Source: an uncultured Bacilli bacterium
Lineage (GTDB): Bacteria; Bacillota_I; Bacilli_A; RF39; UBA660
Length of the DNA: 14,332 bases
NCBI GenBank assembly: GCA_944372315.1
Contig: CALVYX010000021.1
Coordinates: 1 to 14,332 of the forward strand
Reading direction: 5' to 3'
How positions within the stretch are numbered: the stretch's first letter is position 1; each line of letters begins with the position of its first letter. This document shows positions 1 to 6,054 of the stretch, piece after piece. The notes below the pieces were generated by a model that had not been told where the DNA came from, searched no databases, and was given only the letters and a program-made list of their open reading frames with translations. A program made the position numbers and the translations under genes.

Positions 1-20
1 TCACTTATTACAATTTTCAT

Positions 21-53
21 AGCATTAAGTCAATGATAACTTGACTTAATGCT
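21..53. repeat. Perfect 13-bp inverted repeat (hairpin or operator)
   Basis: AGCATTAAGTCAA (21-33) and TTGACTTAATGCT (41-53) are exact reverse complements around a 7-base spacer. The stem is AT-rich and no clean T-tract follows on either side, so it is a poor intrinsic terminator. On the minus strand a TATAAT (59-64) lies just upstream, and an ATG opening an unfinished reading frame (M-K-I-V-I-S) begins at base 20, directly after the repeat. The repeat would then cover the transcription start and short leader of a minus-strand gene running off the window. That would suit an operator, but no Shine-Dalgarno site precedes this ATG. An alternative is a weak terminator for a plus-strand gene that ended before base 1. 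Confidence 0.5.
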
Positions 54-97
54 TACTTATTATATAATAAATTGCATTAAAAAGATAAATAAAGGAA

Positions 98-270
98 TTG
101 TGCAATTACTTTTGTAAATTTTAAAAATTCCTATTTTTGTTATGTGTTTTACAATATATTTTTCTTAAAATTGTCATAATTTAATCGAATTTTCTTGCTT
201 TTTCTTGTGCTCAGTTGTGCATTTTCTATTGTAATTTAAGCATTTCTAATTATTTTTTAATAATTGTGCA
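98..270 (+). repeat. TTGTGC(A/T) direct repeats upstream of xerD
   Basis: TTGTGCA occurs at 98-104, 215-221 and 264-270, and TTGTGCT at 205-211, all in the same orientation. The 205 and 215 copies are 10 bases apart, about one helical turn. The copy at 98 sits inside a small palindrome (AATTG-TG-CAATT, 96-107). Words with three G/C bases should be rare in DNA this AT-rich. They lie between the inverted repeat at 21-53 and the xerD promoter, a suitable place for a regulator. No known operator was recognised. The rest of bases 1-384 holds no credible gene. Confidence 0.4.
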
Positions 271-352
271 CTTTACTTAGAATTTAACGTAAGAATTATC
301 GGTATATAAATCTTTAAAAGGCTAATTGAATATTTTTTTATTGATTAATTTG

Positions 353-361
353 TGATAAAAT
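353..361 (+). promoter_or_regulatory. Extended -10 promoter candidate for xerD-deoB
   Basis: TGATAAAAT is an extended -10 element (TG, one base, then TAAAAT at 356-361) placed 24 bases before the xerD ATG. No good -35 lies 17 bases upstream, only a T-run, which extended -10 promoters can tolerate. The ribosome binding site AAGGTGA (374-380) follows, four bases before the ATG. Confidence 0.45.
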
Positions 362-384
362 ACTAATAGATATAAGGTGATTAT

Positions 385-1275
385 ATGAATAATACATATA
401 GAGAAGAATATTTATCGTATATAGAATTTGAAAGACGATTATCTAAAAATACAGTAGCTTCCTATGCCAATGATTTAGATAAGTATTATTTATTTTTAAA
501 AAAGAGAAATATATCTTCTGTATCTAAAATAACTAAAAAAGATATACTAGATTATTTAGAATACTTATCTAAAGAAGGAATATCTACTACTTCTATTGCT
601 AGAAAATTAACTACTATTAAGAATTTTCATAGTTTTTTATACCAAAGAGAATTCATTGATAGTGATGTCGCTTCTTCTATAGAACGTCCTAAATTAAGAA
701 AAGCACTACCAAAGGTCTTAACAATTGAAGAAGTAGATAGATTACTTGATGTACCTTTAAACACGATATTTGACTATCGTGATAAAGCTATGTTAGAATT
801 AATGTATGCAACCGGGCTAAGAGTGAGTGAATTATTAAACTTGACTTTAAACGACATTGATTTTGAAAATTGTATAGTAAGATGTATGGGGAAAGGTAAA
901 AAAGAGCGAATCATTCCTATTGGAGAATATGTTTTAGATTCCATGAAACAATATTTAGAAAAACGACCTAAATTATATTTAATGAAGCGTGATGATCATT
1001 TGTTTTTAAATAATCACGGTAAAGGGTTGAGTAGAAGTAGTTTTTTTAAAATGATAAAACATAGACTTAAACTATGTAATATTAATATTGATATATCACC
1101 TCATACATTAAGGCATAGTTTTGCTACTCACATGATTGAACATGGTTCAGATTTGCGTGTTGTACAAGAATTATTAGGTCATTCTGATATAAGTACAACT
1201 AGAGTATATACACATATTTCTAATCAAAAAGTACGTGCTGATTACGAAAATTTTCATCCCAGAAGCAAAAAGTAA
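385..1275 (+). CDS. xerD: Tyrosine recombinase XerD (site-specific chromosome dimer resolution)
   Basis: XerD is the cytoplasmic recombinase that, usually with XerC and under FtsK control, resolves chromosome dimers at dif. The 296-residue product has the usual Xer length. An N-terminal SAM-like DNA-binding domain (about 5-88, with the RRLSKNTVASYANDL signature) is followed by the catalytic domain (about 108-290). All tyrosine-recombinase residues are visible: Arg146 (TGLRVSE), Lys172 (GKGKKER), His240 and Arg243 (HTLRHSFATHM), His266 (LLGHSDIS) and Tyr275 (TRVYTH). The ATG has a good SD, AAGGTGA. deoB follows 12 bases after the stop, with its SD overlapping the xerD stop, so the two are co-transcribed, as ripX-drm is in Bacillus. 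XerC and XerD are hard to separate by eye; the deoB neighbour favours XerD. A mobile-element integrase is unlikely, because no other phage or transposon genes are present. Confidence 0.93.
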   Translation: MNNTYREEYLSYIEFERRLSKNTVASYANDLDKYYLFLKKRNISSVSKITKKDILDYLEYLSKEGISTTSIARKLTTIKNFHSFLYQREFIDSDVASSIERPKLRKALPKVLTIEEVDRLLDVPLNTIFDYRDKAMLELMYATGLRVSELLNLTLNDIDFENCIVRCMGKGKKERIIPIGEYVLDSMKQYLEKRPKLYLMKRDDHLFLNNHGKGLSRSSFFKMIKHRLKLCNINIDISPHTLRHSFATHMIEHGSDLRVVQELLGHSDISTTRVYTHISNQKVRADYENFHPRSKK

Positions 1276-1287
1276 GGAGATTTAAAT

Positions 1288-2457
1288 ATGAATTTTAAAA
1301 GAATATTTGTATTAATATTAGATTCTTTAGGAGTAGGGGAAGCACCCGATGCTAACAACTATAATGATAGTGGAGCTAATACATTAAAACATATCATGGA
1401 TAATTATGACTTGTTTATTCCAAATTTAAAAAAACTAGGATTTTTAAATACAATTAATATGGATGATAATCCTAATGTAGAAGCATATTATACGATTGCT
1501 CATCCTAGTAATACTGGAAAAGATAGTATTTCTGGTCACTATGAAATTATAGGTTTAGAAAATAAAATTCCGTTCAAAACTTTTTCAGAAAAAGCATTTC
1601 CTAGAGAATTAATAGATATTATAGAAGCTAACATTGGAAAAAGATTAATAGGTAACAAAGTAACTAGTGGTGAAACTATATTGGCTGAATTAGGGGATAG
1701 ACATTTAAATTATGGTTCTTTAATTATTTTTACATCAGGAGATTCTACGCTAGAAATTGCTGCTCACGAAGATATTGTACCTATATCTAAGTTGTATTCT
1801 TATTGTGAAAAAATTAGAAAATTAACTGAACGTGAAGAATGGCGAGTAGCAAGAGTTATTGCAAGACCCTTTACAGGTAAAAATGGTAAATTTAAGTTTA
1901 CCAATGACCGTAAAGATTATACTTTAAAACCACAAAAGAAAAGTGTTTTAAATAATTTAAAAGATAATGGATATAGTGTTATTTCTATTGGTAAATTAAA
2001 TGATATAGTAGATGGAGAAGGAATAACTAAAATAATTAAAGCATCCGCTACTAATATTGATACAATTAATAAAATGACAGATATTATGGCTAAACATTTT
2101 ACAGGAGTATGTATTACTAATTTAAGTGAATTTGATAGTTTTTATGGTCATCAACGTAATGTAGAAGGTTATGCTACAGCAATTGAGGAATTAGACGTAG
2201 AAATACCTTTAATATTAAATAAATTAAATAATGATGATTTATTGATTATTACCGCTGATCATGGTAACGATCCAACTTTTGAAGGTACTTATCATACAAG
2301 AGAAAATGTTCCAGTTATTATATTCGGAAGAAACTTTAAAGCGCCTAAGAAAATGCCTATATTAAATACATTAGCTGATATAGGAGCTACTATTGCAGAT
2401 AATTTTGATGTTCCTAAAACTGATATGGGAACAAGTTTCTTAGATCAATTAAAATAA
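1288..2457 (+). CDS. deoB: Phosphopentomutase
   Basis: DeoB interconverts (deoxy)ribose 1-phosphate and 5-phosphate in nucleoside salvage, in the cytoplasm. The 389-residue protein shows the alkaline-phosphatase-superfamily metal ligands expected of the family: Asp12 (LILDSLGVGEAPDA), Asp283 and His288 (FDSFYGH), Asp324 and His325 (TADHGNDP) and His336 (YHTRE). The cap region has the typical IGNK, GDSTLEIAAHE, RVIARPF and DGEGIT stretches. The catalytic position that is Thr in Bacillus cereus DeoB (GKDTMTGHWE) is Ser80 here (GKDSISGHYE, codon AGT), so the phosphorylated residue would be Ser; the second Thr of that motif is also Ser. SD AAGGAG (1274-1279) overlaps the xerD stop. The gene closes the xerD-deoB unit and ends in a hairpin terminator. 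No nucleoside phosphorylase gene is adjacent. Confidence 0.96.
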   Translation: MNFKRIFVLILDSLGVGEAPDANNYNDSGANTLKHIMDNYDLFIPNLKKLGFLNTINMDDNPNVEAYYTIAHPSNTGKDSISGHYEIIGLENKIPFKTFSEKAFPRELIDIIEANIGKRLIGNKVTSGETILAELGDRHLNYGSLIIFTSGDSTLEIAAHEDIVPISKLYSYCEKIRKLTEREEWRVARVIARPFTGKNGKFKFTNDRKDYTLKPQKKSVLNNLKDNGYSVISIGKLNDIVDGEGITKIIKASATNIDTINKMTDIMAKHFTGVCITNLSEFDSFYGHQRNVEGYATAIEELDVEIPLILNKLNNDDLLIITADHGNDPTFEGTYHTRENVPVIIFGRNFKAPKKMPILNTLADIGATIADNFDVPKTDMGTSFLDQLK

Positions 2458-2492
2458 AAAAGAGTAGGGGCTTATATTTTCCTATTCTTTTT
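2457..2492. terminator. Bidirectional intrinsic terminator between deoB and the Cys-rich ORF
   Basis: AAAAAGAGTAGG (2457-2468) pairs with CCTATTCTTTTT (2481-2492) through 12 positions with one G-U, around a 12-base loop. T-rich DNA flanks the stem on both strands, so it can stop deoB (+) and the convergent small gene (-). It begins at the last base of the deoB stop and touches the stop of the minus-strand gene. Confidence 0.8.
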
Positions 2493-2667
2493 ATTGTTCT
2501 TTCTTTTTAAAACTATCGCATATAGTTTCATTTTTTTCGTGTACTTCATTACTTTGACATCCACTATTGCATGATACCATAATTTCTTCTAAATCACATT
2601 CATTACAATCACATTTGTTGTATTCACAACTTTTAACATTACATTTGATTTTTTGATTATTTTTCAT
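2491..2667 (-). CDS. Small Cys-rich protein, DUF1540-like
   Basis: This is a 58-residue ORF with eight cysteines (9, 14, 19, 21, 24, 33, 37, 50). It opens with IKCNVKSCEYNKCDCNECDL and closes with ETICDSFKKK. The layout (Cys-x-Val-x-x-Cys-x-x-Asn near the start and T-x-C-x-x-F near the end) matches, as far as I recall, DUF1540, a family of short Cys-rich proteins of unknown function common in spore-forming Firmicutes and thought to bind metal. A strong SD, TGGAGGT (2674-2680), precedes the ATG with a 6-base gap, and the gene ends in the shared terminator, so it is very likely real. There is no signal peptide or membrane segment. Eight Cys in 58 residues suggests metal binding; the function is unknown. 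Confidence 0.8.
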   Translation of the reverse strand: MKNNQKIKCNVKSCEYNKCDCNECDLEEIMVSCNSGCQSNEVHEKNETICDSFKKKEQ

Positions 2668-2701
2668 TTAATTACCTCCACTATTATTGTGCTCTAAAAT
2701 T

Positions 2702-2735
2702 AGGGTATTATTCCCCTATTCTTAAATTAATAGGG
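2702..2735. repeat. Alternative hairpins with GGG/CCC arms
   Basis: CCCTATT (2714-2720) pairs with AATAGGG (2729-2735) around an 8-base loop. The same C-run can instead pair with AGGG at 2702-2705, so two mutually exclusive stems are possible. They lie 35-68 bases upstream of the Cys-rich gene on its coding strand, in the leader or promoter zone. GC runs stand out in such AT-rich DNA. A regulatory role is possible but unproven. Confidence 0.4.
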
Positions 2736-2756
2736 AAGAAGGTAAAATTAATGATG

Positions 2757-2813
2757 ATTTAAACAAATTAAATATTAAAAGATGGGTAATTATTCATCTA
2801 ATTTGTTTTAAAT
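2757..2813. repeat. Imperfect long inverted repeat
   Basis: ATTTAAACAAATTA (2757-2770) is the reverse complement of TAATTTGTTTTAAAT (2799-2813) apart from one extra base. Inside it GATG (2781-2784) pairs with CATC (2795-2798), leaving a 10-base bulge, AATATTAAAA. A near-copy of the bulge, AATATTAAAG, follows the structure at 2821-2830. It could be a decayed terminator, a cruciform or chance in AT-rich DNA. Confidence 0.35.
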
Positions 2814-3270
2814 TCATTTAAATATTAAAGAATATTATTTGTATAGTTAAATTATATAACTGGATGATATTATATTAATAAATTTAAATAAATTAATACA
2901 AAAAAAAATAATATTTTGTTTAAGCATTATTTATAGTATAATAATTAATATAAGAGAGTAATAAGTAATAATAATATATAAATATAAAATAGTTAATTAA
3001 TATAGTATTATTTGTTTTAGATTTAAAACGTTTTATATAAGAAGTCAACATAACATTAATTATCGGAAGTTAATAAAAAATAAATTAATTACTATTTTTT
3101 TAGTAATTTTATTAAAAGAATTAATATTACTATTAACTCTATTATTTGACTTAACTGTATTTTCCTTATTATAATTATGCTTTATATCACTACTATTATT
3201 TAATATAAATGCTTTATTTATATATTTAATTAAAATATAATACAAAATACATGAAAAATAATAAAACAAA

Positions 3271-3299
3271 AAAGACATTATATATTTTACAATGTCTTT
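3271..3299 (-). terminator. Intrinsic terminator of the toxin-antitoxin operon
   Basis: AAAGACATT (3271-3279) and AATGTCTTT (3291-3299) form a perfect 9-bp stem with an 11-base loop. On the minus strand the stem is followed by a T-rich tract. It begins two bases after the toxin stop codon. Confidence 0.85.
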
Positions 3300-3300
3300 A

Positions 3301-3585
3301 TTACTTGAACAAATCACTATGAGTCCCAGTATCAACTAATGTTAAAATTAATTCATTTTTATCAATTATATAAATTAATAACCAATCTGGATTAATATGG
3401 CATTCTCTTACATTATTAAAATGTTTGCTTTTATTTAATTGATGATCTCTATATTTTTCATCCAAAACTTCCCCTTTTGATAACTTGTCAATAACATTAT
3501 ATAAGTCAGCCACATCAAGTCCTCTTTTAATGGCGCTTTTATAAGCTTTTTTAAAACTTTTTGTAAACTTTATTTTATATTTCAA
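3301..3585 (-). CDS. yafQ: RelE/YafQ-family mRNA interferase toxin
   Basis: This is a type II toxin of 94 residues that, in the family, cleaves mRNA on the ribosome. The second half matches the YafQ signature: Lys-Tyr-x-Asp-His at 44-48, REC-His63, Asp67-Trp68 (NPDWLLIY), then DTGTH with His89 and DLF with Phe93. These correspond to the His/Asp/Phe catalytic set known from E. coli YafQ. The start is TTG (3583-3585), overlapping the antitoxin TGA by two bases in the string TTGA. A good SD (TAAGGA, 3595-3600) sits inside the antitoxin end, so translation is probably coupled and the weak start keeps toxin output low. It has its own terminator. It looks complete, with no missing active-site residue. 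Confidence 0.9.
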   Translation of the reverse strand: MKYKIKFTKSFKKAYKSAIKRGLDVADLYNVIDKLSKGEVLDEKYRDHQLNKSKHFNNVRECHINPDWLLIYIIDKNELILTLVDTGTHSDLFK

Positions 3586-3866
3586 GAATTTAAATCCTTA
3601 AAAACATCATTAATATTATCATAAGATTTTGAATTTGGATTACTTATTAATTCATTAGCTTCAACTAAAGATTCTAATAATCTAGAATTAAAGTTATTCA
3701 TACTTGCTTTAAATGGTATGGCTTGTTCTCTAACACTTTGAGTTAAAAACATATTAATTGCAGTACTCATATTTAATCCTAAATTTTTAAATAAATGTTC
3801 AGCATTTTGTTTCAAGTTAGAATCTAATCTTATATTTATATTAGTCATATTAGAATTATTACTCAT
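3582..3866 (-). CDS. dinJ: RelB/DinJ-family antitoxin (ribbon-helix-helix)
   Basis: This antitoxin partners the YafQ-type toxin just downstream; it should bind and neutralise the toxin and repress the shared promoter as a complex. I chose the ATG at 3866 (94 residues, MSNNSNMTNINIRLD). The upstream GTG at 3878 lies inside the SD (GAGGTG, 3876-3881) and cannot be the start. Residues 7-50 form the ribbon-helix-helix (TNINIRLDSNLKQNAEHLF, then GLNMSTAINMFL), typical of DinJ/RelB. The C-terminal half (KASMNNFNSRLLE onward) is the likely disordered toxin-binding arm, rich in Asn and Ser. The stop overlaps the toxin's TTG start. The pair is flanked by AT-rich DNA with no other mobile genes. Confidence 0.9.
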   Translation of the reverse strand: MSNNSNMTNINIRLDSNLKQNAEHLFKNLGLNMSTAINMFLTQSVREQAIPFKASMNNFNSRLLESLVEANELISNPNSKSYDNINDVFKDLNS

Positions 3867-3901
3867 ATAAAAAAACACCTCACTTCTCTTATATGTTTAT
3901 A

Positions 3902-3953
3902 TATTAACACAATTATAATCATATTGTCAATACAATGTATATTAGTTGTCAAT
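3902..3953 (-). promoter_or_regulatory. Promoter and operator candidate of the toxin-antitoxin operon
   Basis: On the minus strand TTGACA (complement of 3925-3930) and TTAATA (3902-3907) are separated by 17 bases, about 36 bases before the antitoxin ATG. A consensus TATAAT (3912-3917) also lies here but lacks a well-placed -35. Around the -35, ATTGT (3923-3927) and ACAAT (3932-3936) form an inverted repeat, and another ACAAT lies at 3909-3913. TTGTCAAT is directly repeated at 3924-3931 and 3946-3953, 22 bases apart. This clustering suits autoregulation by the antitoxin-toxin complex. Confidence 0.6.
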
Positions 3954-3976
3954 TTTATTATATGCAATAAATAAAA

Positions 3977-4000
3977 AAATGATATATTTTTATATCATTT
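3977..4000 (-). terminator. Intrinsic terminator of the HTH gene
   Basis: AAATGATATA (3977-3986) and TATATCATTT (3991-4000) form a perfect 10-bp stem with a TTTT loop. On the minus strand a T-rich stretch follows (TTTTATTTATTG). The stem reaches into the HTH gene's stop codon. It separates that gene from the toxin-antitoxin promoter. Confidence 0.7.
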
Positions 4001-4767
4001 TATACTTTTCTAGATTGAATTTCTGCTATTTTTTCTAGTACTTCTTTCGCATTTTCTTCATTTATTTCTGTATACCCAAGTTCTCTTAAAGCTTGTACTT
4101 TTGCCGTATTTAATTCTTGGGTTCTACTTAATTTCTCTTCGTTTTTATGTTCAATATCTTGAACAAATCTTTTATGAGATTCTGCTAACTTAACTTTAGA
4201 AGCACTACCATTATTATATAATGTTAAACCGGAGAATAAAATACTCTCAAAAATAAATTGTTGATCAGGATTAAATACGAATTCCATAGGATCTGTAAAT
4301 CCCATTGATTTAGACATATAAGCTAGAATATATTTAAGTTCTTTAGATGTTTCCATTGATTGTAAATAATGATACAAATAAACATAAGCATTATAAGTAT
4401 CCTTAGTTGTATCTTCTTGTAACTTTTCTTTTAATAAATTAATTATATCAGTTAATAATTCTTGTTCTTTCTTATTAAATCCTTTTAAATCAGCTAATAT
4501 TTCACGATCAGATGAATCCTTAACTCCCTCATTTAATCTACCTTCAACATCAATAATATAATTTCCATCCACCGTTAAAGTTTCTAATTCTTTTTCATCC
4601 TTTATATTTAATAAACTCATAAGTTTTGTAGCTTTTTCTTTTGGCCATTCACTTAATGAATTTAAAGCTAAATAATTATACAACATTTGCCTTGAAACAC
4701 CCAGGTATTTAGCTAGTCTAACCTTCGAAACCCCCAACTCATTTAGCAAGTTATTTAAATTCTCCAT
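4000..4767 (-). CDS. HTH-domain protein of unknown function (putative autoregulated transcription factor)
   Basis: This protein of 255 residues has an N-terminal XRE/Cro-like helix-turn-helix (about 12-33: VSKVRLAKYLGVSRQMLYNYL). The rest is predicted mostly helical and hydrophilic, with charged helices at 97-118 and 205-250 and no membrane segment. I do not recognise the C-terminal part (130-185 contains YVYLYHYLQ and NPDQQFIFESILFSGL); it may bind a ligand or mediate oligomerisation. The ATG has SD GGAGGG (4777-4782). It is a single-gene unit with its own strong promoter, overlapping palindromes and a terminator, so a self-controlled regulator is a fair inference. No adjacent gene is an obvious target. 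The toxin-antitoxin pair is next door but has its own promoter. Confidence 0.75.
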   Translation of the reverse strand: MENLNNLLNELGVSKVRLAKYLGVSRQMLYNYLALNSLSEWPKEKATKLMSLLNIKDEKELETLTVDGNYIIDVEGRLNEGVKDSSDREILADLKGFNKKEQELLTDIINLLKEKLQEDTTKDTYNAYVYLYHYLQSMETSKELKYILAYMSKSMGFTDPMEFVFNPDQQFIFESILFSGLTLYNNGSASKVKLAESHKRFVQDIEHKNEEKLSRTQELNTAKVQALRELGYTEINEENAKEVLEKIAEIQSRKV

Positions 4768-4789
4768 ATTACTCTACCCTCCATACATA

Positions 4790-4830
4790 ATTTTATCATA
4801 GCCTTTGACATTGTCAAGTGTAAACTTACA
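4790..4830 (-). promoter_or_regulatory. Strong promoter with two palindromes before the HTH gene
   Basis: On the minus strand TTGACA (complement of 4812-4817), a 16-base spacer and TAAAAT (4790-4795) make a near-consensus sigma-A promoter; the -10 is also preceded by TGA, giving TGATAAAAT. TTGACA-T-TGTCAA (4805-4817) is a perfect palindrome covering the -35. Directly upstream TGTAA-AC-TTACA (4819-4830) is a second palindrome. The positions are those expected of repressor operators. Confidence 0.7.
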
Positions 4831-4872
4831 ATAATTGATAAAAATAATTATGTAAAATTGTGGTAAAATAAA

Positions 4873-4896
4873 AAGTTATAGTAAATACCATAACTT
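4873..4896 (-). terminator. Intrinsic terminator of mnmA
   Basis: AAGTTAT (4873-4879) and ATAACTT (4890-4896) form a 7-bp stem; the minus strand continues with a T-rich run (TTTTTATTTTA). The stem includes the last mnmA codons and stop. It lies about 55 bases upstream of the HTH-gene promoter. Confidence 0.65.
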
Positions 4897-5985
4897 CTCA
4901 TTATTCTTTCGTACTTCCTTAATAATCCCTCCGCCAATACATTTATCACCATCATATAATACACAAGCTTGTCCTGGAGTGACTGATTTAATATTATCAT
5001 ATTTCACTAAAATTTCTTGATTATTTAAATATTCTAATTCAACAGGATAATCTTTAGCGCGATATCTAAATTTAGCAGTACATTTTTTAGGCCTTAGTTC
5101 ACAGTTAAAATTAATATTATCAATTATACAACTATTAGAATATAAATATTCATTATCCTCACCAAGTGCTACATATAAAATATTATCATTTAAATTCTTA
5201 CCAACAACAAATAACCGTTCATTATTTCCACCAATATCTAAACCTCTTCGCTGACCAATGGTATAATACATAAGTCCTATGTGTTCTCCTACTACTTCAT
5301 TAGTTTCAATATTTACAATTTTTCCTTTTTGATTAGGTAAATAATTCTTAAGAAACTCTTTAAAATTACGTTCACCAATAAAACATATACCAGTGGAATC
5401 TTTCTTTTTAGCTGTAATTAAATCATATTTAGCAGCTATTTTTCTTACTTCATCTTTCGTAATATCTCCTAGAGGAAAGATAACATCTTTTAATTGTTCT
5501 TGACTTAATTGTGATAGAAAATATGTCTGGTCCTTATTCGTATCTTTACTACGACATAAATATCCATTTTCCATTTTAGCATAATGTCCAGTTGCAATAT
5601 AATCTGCTCCTATCTTTTTAGCTTCTTTGATAAAATAATCAAATTTAATATATTTATTGCACATAATATCAGGGTTAGGGGTTCTACCTTTTTTTAATTC
5701 ATCCAAAAAATACGTAAAGACATAATCCCAATATTCTTTTACAAAATCTACTCTATGTAATGGTATACCAATTTTTTCACATACTTTAATAGCATCATTA
5801 TAATCTTTTTCTTGTGGGCAAATATCACTATTTAAATCAGGATTACCTAAATAGTCATTGTTAACAGAACTATCCCAATTTCTCATAAATAACCCAATAA
5901 CATCATAACCTTGTTCTTTTAAAAGAATTGCTGCAACAGAAGAGTCTACTCCTCCACTCATTCCTATTACTACCTTTTTATTCAT
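4876..5985 (-). CDS. mnmA: tRNA-specific 2-thiouridylase MnmA
   Basis: MnmA adds the 2-thio group to U34 of Lys, Glu and Gln tRNAs, using ATP and sulfur relayed from a cysteine desulfurase. The 369-residue length is normal. The N-terminal PP-loop SGGVDSS is at 10-16. The two catalytic cysteines are present: Cys109 (TPNPDIMCNKYIKF) and Cys201 (DSTGICFIGERNF). Other family marks are ATGHYAK (131-137), DQTYFLSQL (152-160) and YYTIGQRRGL (240-249). The beta-barrel C-terminus ends in VTPGQACVLYDGD and GGGII. SD GGTGAA (5991-5996) precedes the ATG. It lies 57 bases downstream of spoIIM, behind that gene's hairpin. A TATAAT (complement of 6005-6010) lies between them, but its -35 is poor. No cysteine desulfurase gene is adjacent. 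Confidence 0.97.
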   Translation of the reverse strand: MNKKVVIGMSGGVDSSVAAILLKEQGYDVIGLFMRNWDSSVNNDYLGNPDLNSDICPQEKDYNDAIKVCEKIGIPLHRVDFVKEYWDYVFTYFLDELKKGRTPNPDIMCNKYIKFDYFIKEAKKIGADYIATGHYAKMENGYLCRSKDTNKDQTYFLSQLSQEQLKDVIFPLGDITKDEVRKIAAKYDLITAKKKDSTGICFIGERNFKEFLKNYLPNQKGKIVNIETNEVVGEHIGLMYYTIGQRRGLDIGGNNERLFVVGKNLNDNILYVALGEDNEYLYSNSCIIDNINFNCELRPKKCTAKFRYRAKDYPVELEYLNNQEILVKYDNIKSVTPGQACVLYDGDKCIGGGIIKEVRKNNEKLWYLL

Positions 5986-6039
5986 ATAACTTCACCACGA
6001 ACATATTATATATTATTTTCTAATAAAATAAAAGAAAAA

Positions 6040-6054
6040 CTACTAAATTAGTAG
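6040..6054 (-). terminator. Short terminator-like hairpin at the end of spoIIM
   Basis: CTACTAA (6040-6046) and TTAGTAG (6048-6054) are reverse complements around one base, giving effectively a 5-bp stem with a 5-base loop. On the minus strand a T-rich tract (TTTTTCTTTTATTTTATT) follows. The stem overlaps the last codons and the TAG. It is weak, so read-through into mnmA is plausible. Confidence 0.5.

Larger units (their letters stand above)
2668..3300. other. AT-rich region without a credible gene
   Basis: These roughly 630 bases are extremely AT-rich. They contain the SD of the Cys-rich gene (2674-2680), nested hairpins at 2702-2735 and 2757-2813 (listed separately) and the toxin terminator (3271-3299). 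A minus-strand reading frame (3060-3335) has no SD and low-complexity composition; I do not regard it as a gene. TATAAT-like words such as 2937-2942 occur as expected by chance. The composition is lower in GC than the flanking core genes and suits DNA brought in with, or degraded around, the toxin-antitoxin pair. Confidence 0.6.

Noticed and set aside
385..1275. xerD as the integrase of a mobile element covering the accessory block
   Set aside because: The recombinase is a standard-length Xer protein paired with deoB as in Bacillus; no attachment-site repeats, excisionase or phage genes are visible in the window.
2916..2942. Promoter-like TTGTTT / TATAAT on the plus strand
   Set aside because: The spacer is only 15 bases, no gene or structured RNA follows, and TATAAT is expected by chance in such AT-rich sequence.
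3060..3335. Minus-strand frame of 91 codons overlapping the toxin gene end
   Set aside because: It begins inside the toxin gene, crosses the toxin terminator, has no SD at either possible start, and its residues are the Ile/Asn/Tyr/Lys mix expected from random AT-rich DNA.
3867..3878. GTG start for the antitoxin four codons upstream
   Set aside because: The GTG is part of the SD GAGGTG itself, and the downstream ATG at 3866 is properly spaced.
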